Of a DNA stretch of 64,000 bases, positions 63,404 through 64,000 are shown piece by piece. Made by a program: the position numbers and the translations under genes. The stretch spans positions 5,303,724-5,367,723 of the forward strand of contig NZ_AP021879.1 of assembly GCF_009689005.1 (NCBI RefSeq), written 5' to 3'. The notes under the pieces were generated by a model. That model worked only from the letters and a program-made list of their open reading frames with translations. It had not been told where the DNA came from and did not search any database. Within the stretch, counting starts at the first letter, position 1; each line of letters begins with the position of its first letter. This DNA comes from Desulfosarcina ovata subsp. ovata (GTDB lineage: Bacteria > Desulfobacterota > Desulfobacteria > Desulfobacterales > Desulfosarcinaceae).

Positions 63404-64000
63404 TCAACTCCAATGCGCTTCAAGCAACGCATTCATGGTTTTGTAGTCATCCGATTTTCCGTTGCTTTCCAGCCCCACCGATGCCTGGAAGGCGACGATG
63501 GCTGCTGTTGTCTCTTCCGAAGGATTCCCGTCCACCGGTCCGTCGTATAGTCCCAGGTTTTTCAACCTGCCCTGAATGCCGCTCAATTCATTGATGGGAT
63601 CCACGTATCCGAAATCCAGTAGGAATTCCTCCTGGTTTTCCCCTTCGCCGATCAGCAATCGTCCCTTTCGGGCACCAGGTGAAATCGACTCGCTGAGGAC
63701 ACCGTCCTTGTCGGTTTCGCCTTCACTAACTTCGCCGTCTATCCACAAGACATATGGCTCATTGGCGCGAGGTTCGCCACCTTCTTCCAACACCAGATTA
63801 AACTTTACAGGCAGGCCTTTGCGTCTGTAGCGATGGCGTTTTCCCGTGGCGGCATCCTCTTCATGCTGCCGGCGGTCGGGCACAACGACCACGTCTCCAT
63901 GCTTAAGAATGTTATGTTCCCGGCGACGGTTTTTAATCTTCGCGTTGTCAGGGTGGTCCAGTATGGTTTGAGGGGTAAACCCATGCTCGTAGGCAATACA
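63404..64000 (-). CDS. Peptidoglycan-binding-domain protein (5' end beyond window)
   Basis: The frame is open to the right edge; the visible ~198 residues start CIAYEHGFTPQTILDHPDNA and include a LysM-like HNILKHGDVVVVPDRRQHEED segment and, near the C terminus, a PG_binding_1 domain (ELSGIQGRLKNLGLYDGPVDG, then EETTAAIVAFQASVGLESNG). It is immediately upstream of the large toxin-like gene. Proteins of this build accompany effectors of contractile injection systems and may help load or deliver them. Confidence 0.8.
   Translation of the reverse strand, partial: CIAYEHGFTPQTILDHPDNAKIKNRRREHNILKHGDVVVVPDRRQHEEDAATGKRHRYRRKGLPVKFNLVLEEGGEPRANEPYVLWIDGEVSEGETDKDGVLSESISPGARKGRLLIGEGENQEEFLLDFGYVDPINELSGIQGRLKNLGLYDGPVDGNPSEETTAAIVAFQASVGLESNGKSDDYKTMNALLEAHWS

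Overview
The window reads as a GC-rich chromosomal segment of a Gram-negative, probably anaerobic bacterium. The gene content fits a sulfate-reducing Desulfobacterota (Desulfosarcina/Desulfobacteraceae type): a Pyl-less MttB homologue beside a demethylase-type flavoprotein with its own ETF, many ABC importers, sigma-54 regulation, and families of short palindromic intergenic repeats. This assignment is an inference from content only; there is no rRNA marker in the window.

Layout. 1-8485 (minus strand): an ATP-grasp / alpha-E / transglutaminase cluster, present both as a fused ATP-grasp-alpha-E protein (cut by the left edge) and as separate alpha-E and ATP-grasp genes, with an 1106-aa transglutaminase-DUF2126 protein between them. 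8654-19767 (minus): an 11-kb urea operon, urtABCDE-ureD-orf-ureA-ureB-ureC-ureE-ureF-ureG, with a sigma-54-type promoter just upstream of urtA. 20128-26450: an Lrp/AsnC regulator divergent from a saccharopine-dehydrogenase-family gene, followed by potABCD and a terminator.

26560-35400 is a mobile island. It holds a 5'-truncated, frameshifted ISAzo13-type transposase; an orphan HTH antitoxin with the stub of its DUF6516-type toxin partner; a 4.3-kb transposon with perfect 25-bp inverted ends (28225-32534) carrying a Cys-rich protein, a DnaG-like CHC2 zinc-finger protein, a ParB/KorB-like HTH protein, a DDE transposase and a TnsC-like AAA ATPase; and a second element whose HTH OrfA and DDE-like OrfB are joined by an A9 tract in the -1 frame.

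36116-44331 holds signalling genes (HPt, a frameshifted receiver-kinase, an NtrC-type regulator and a kinase with a solute-binding sensor domain) divergent from an NMT1/SsuA-type ABC importer, with a sigma-54-like promoter and two identical-spacing dyads between them. 44362-55928 is a likely methylated/quaternary amine uptake and catabolism locus: RpiR regulator, OpuC-type betaine importer, MmgE/PrpD, MttB-like methyltransferase, DAO-family flavoprotein, EtfBA and a nitrilase-superfamily amidase. 55929-59300 is debris with a ParE/Phd pair, a MITE-like palindrome and an intact IS4-family element with a 9-bp target duplication. 59307-64000 (minus) holds a predicted large secreted toxin-like protein with a LysM-like N terminus and transmembrane helices, a peptidoglycan-binding partner (cut by the right edge) and a candidate immunity protein.

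Most relevant as possible new biology: the five-gene transposon, the amine catabolic cluster with dedicated ETF and amidase, and the sensor/sigma-54/dyad control of an orphan importer.
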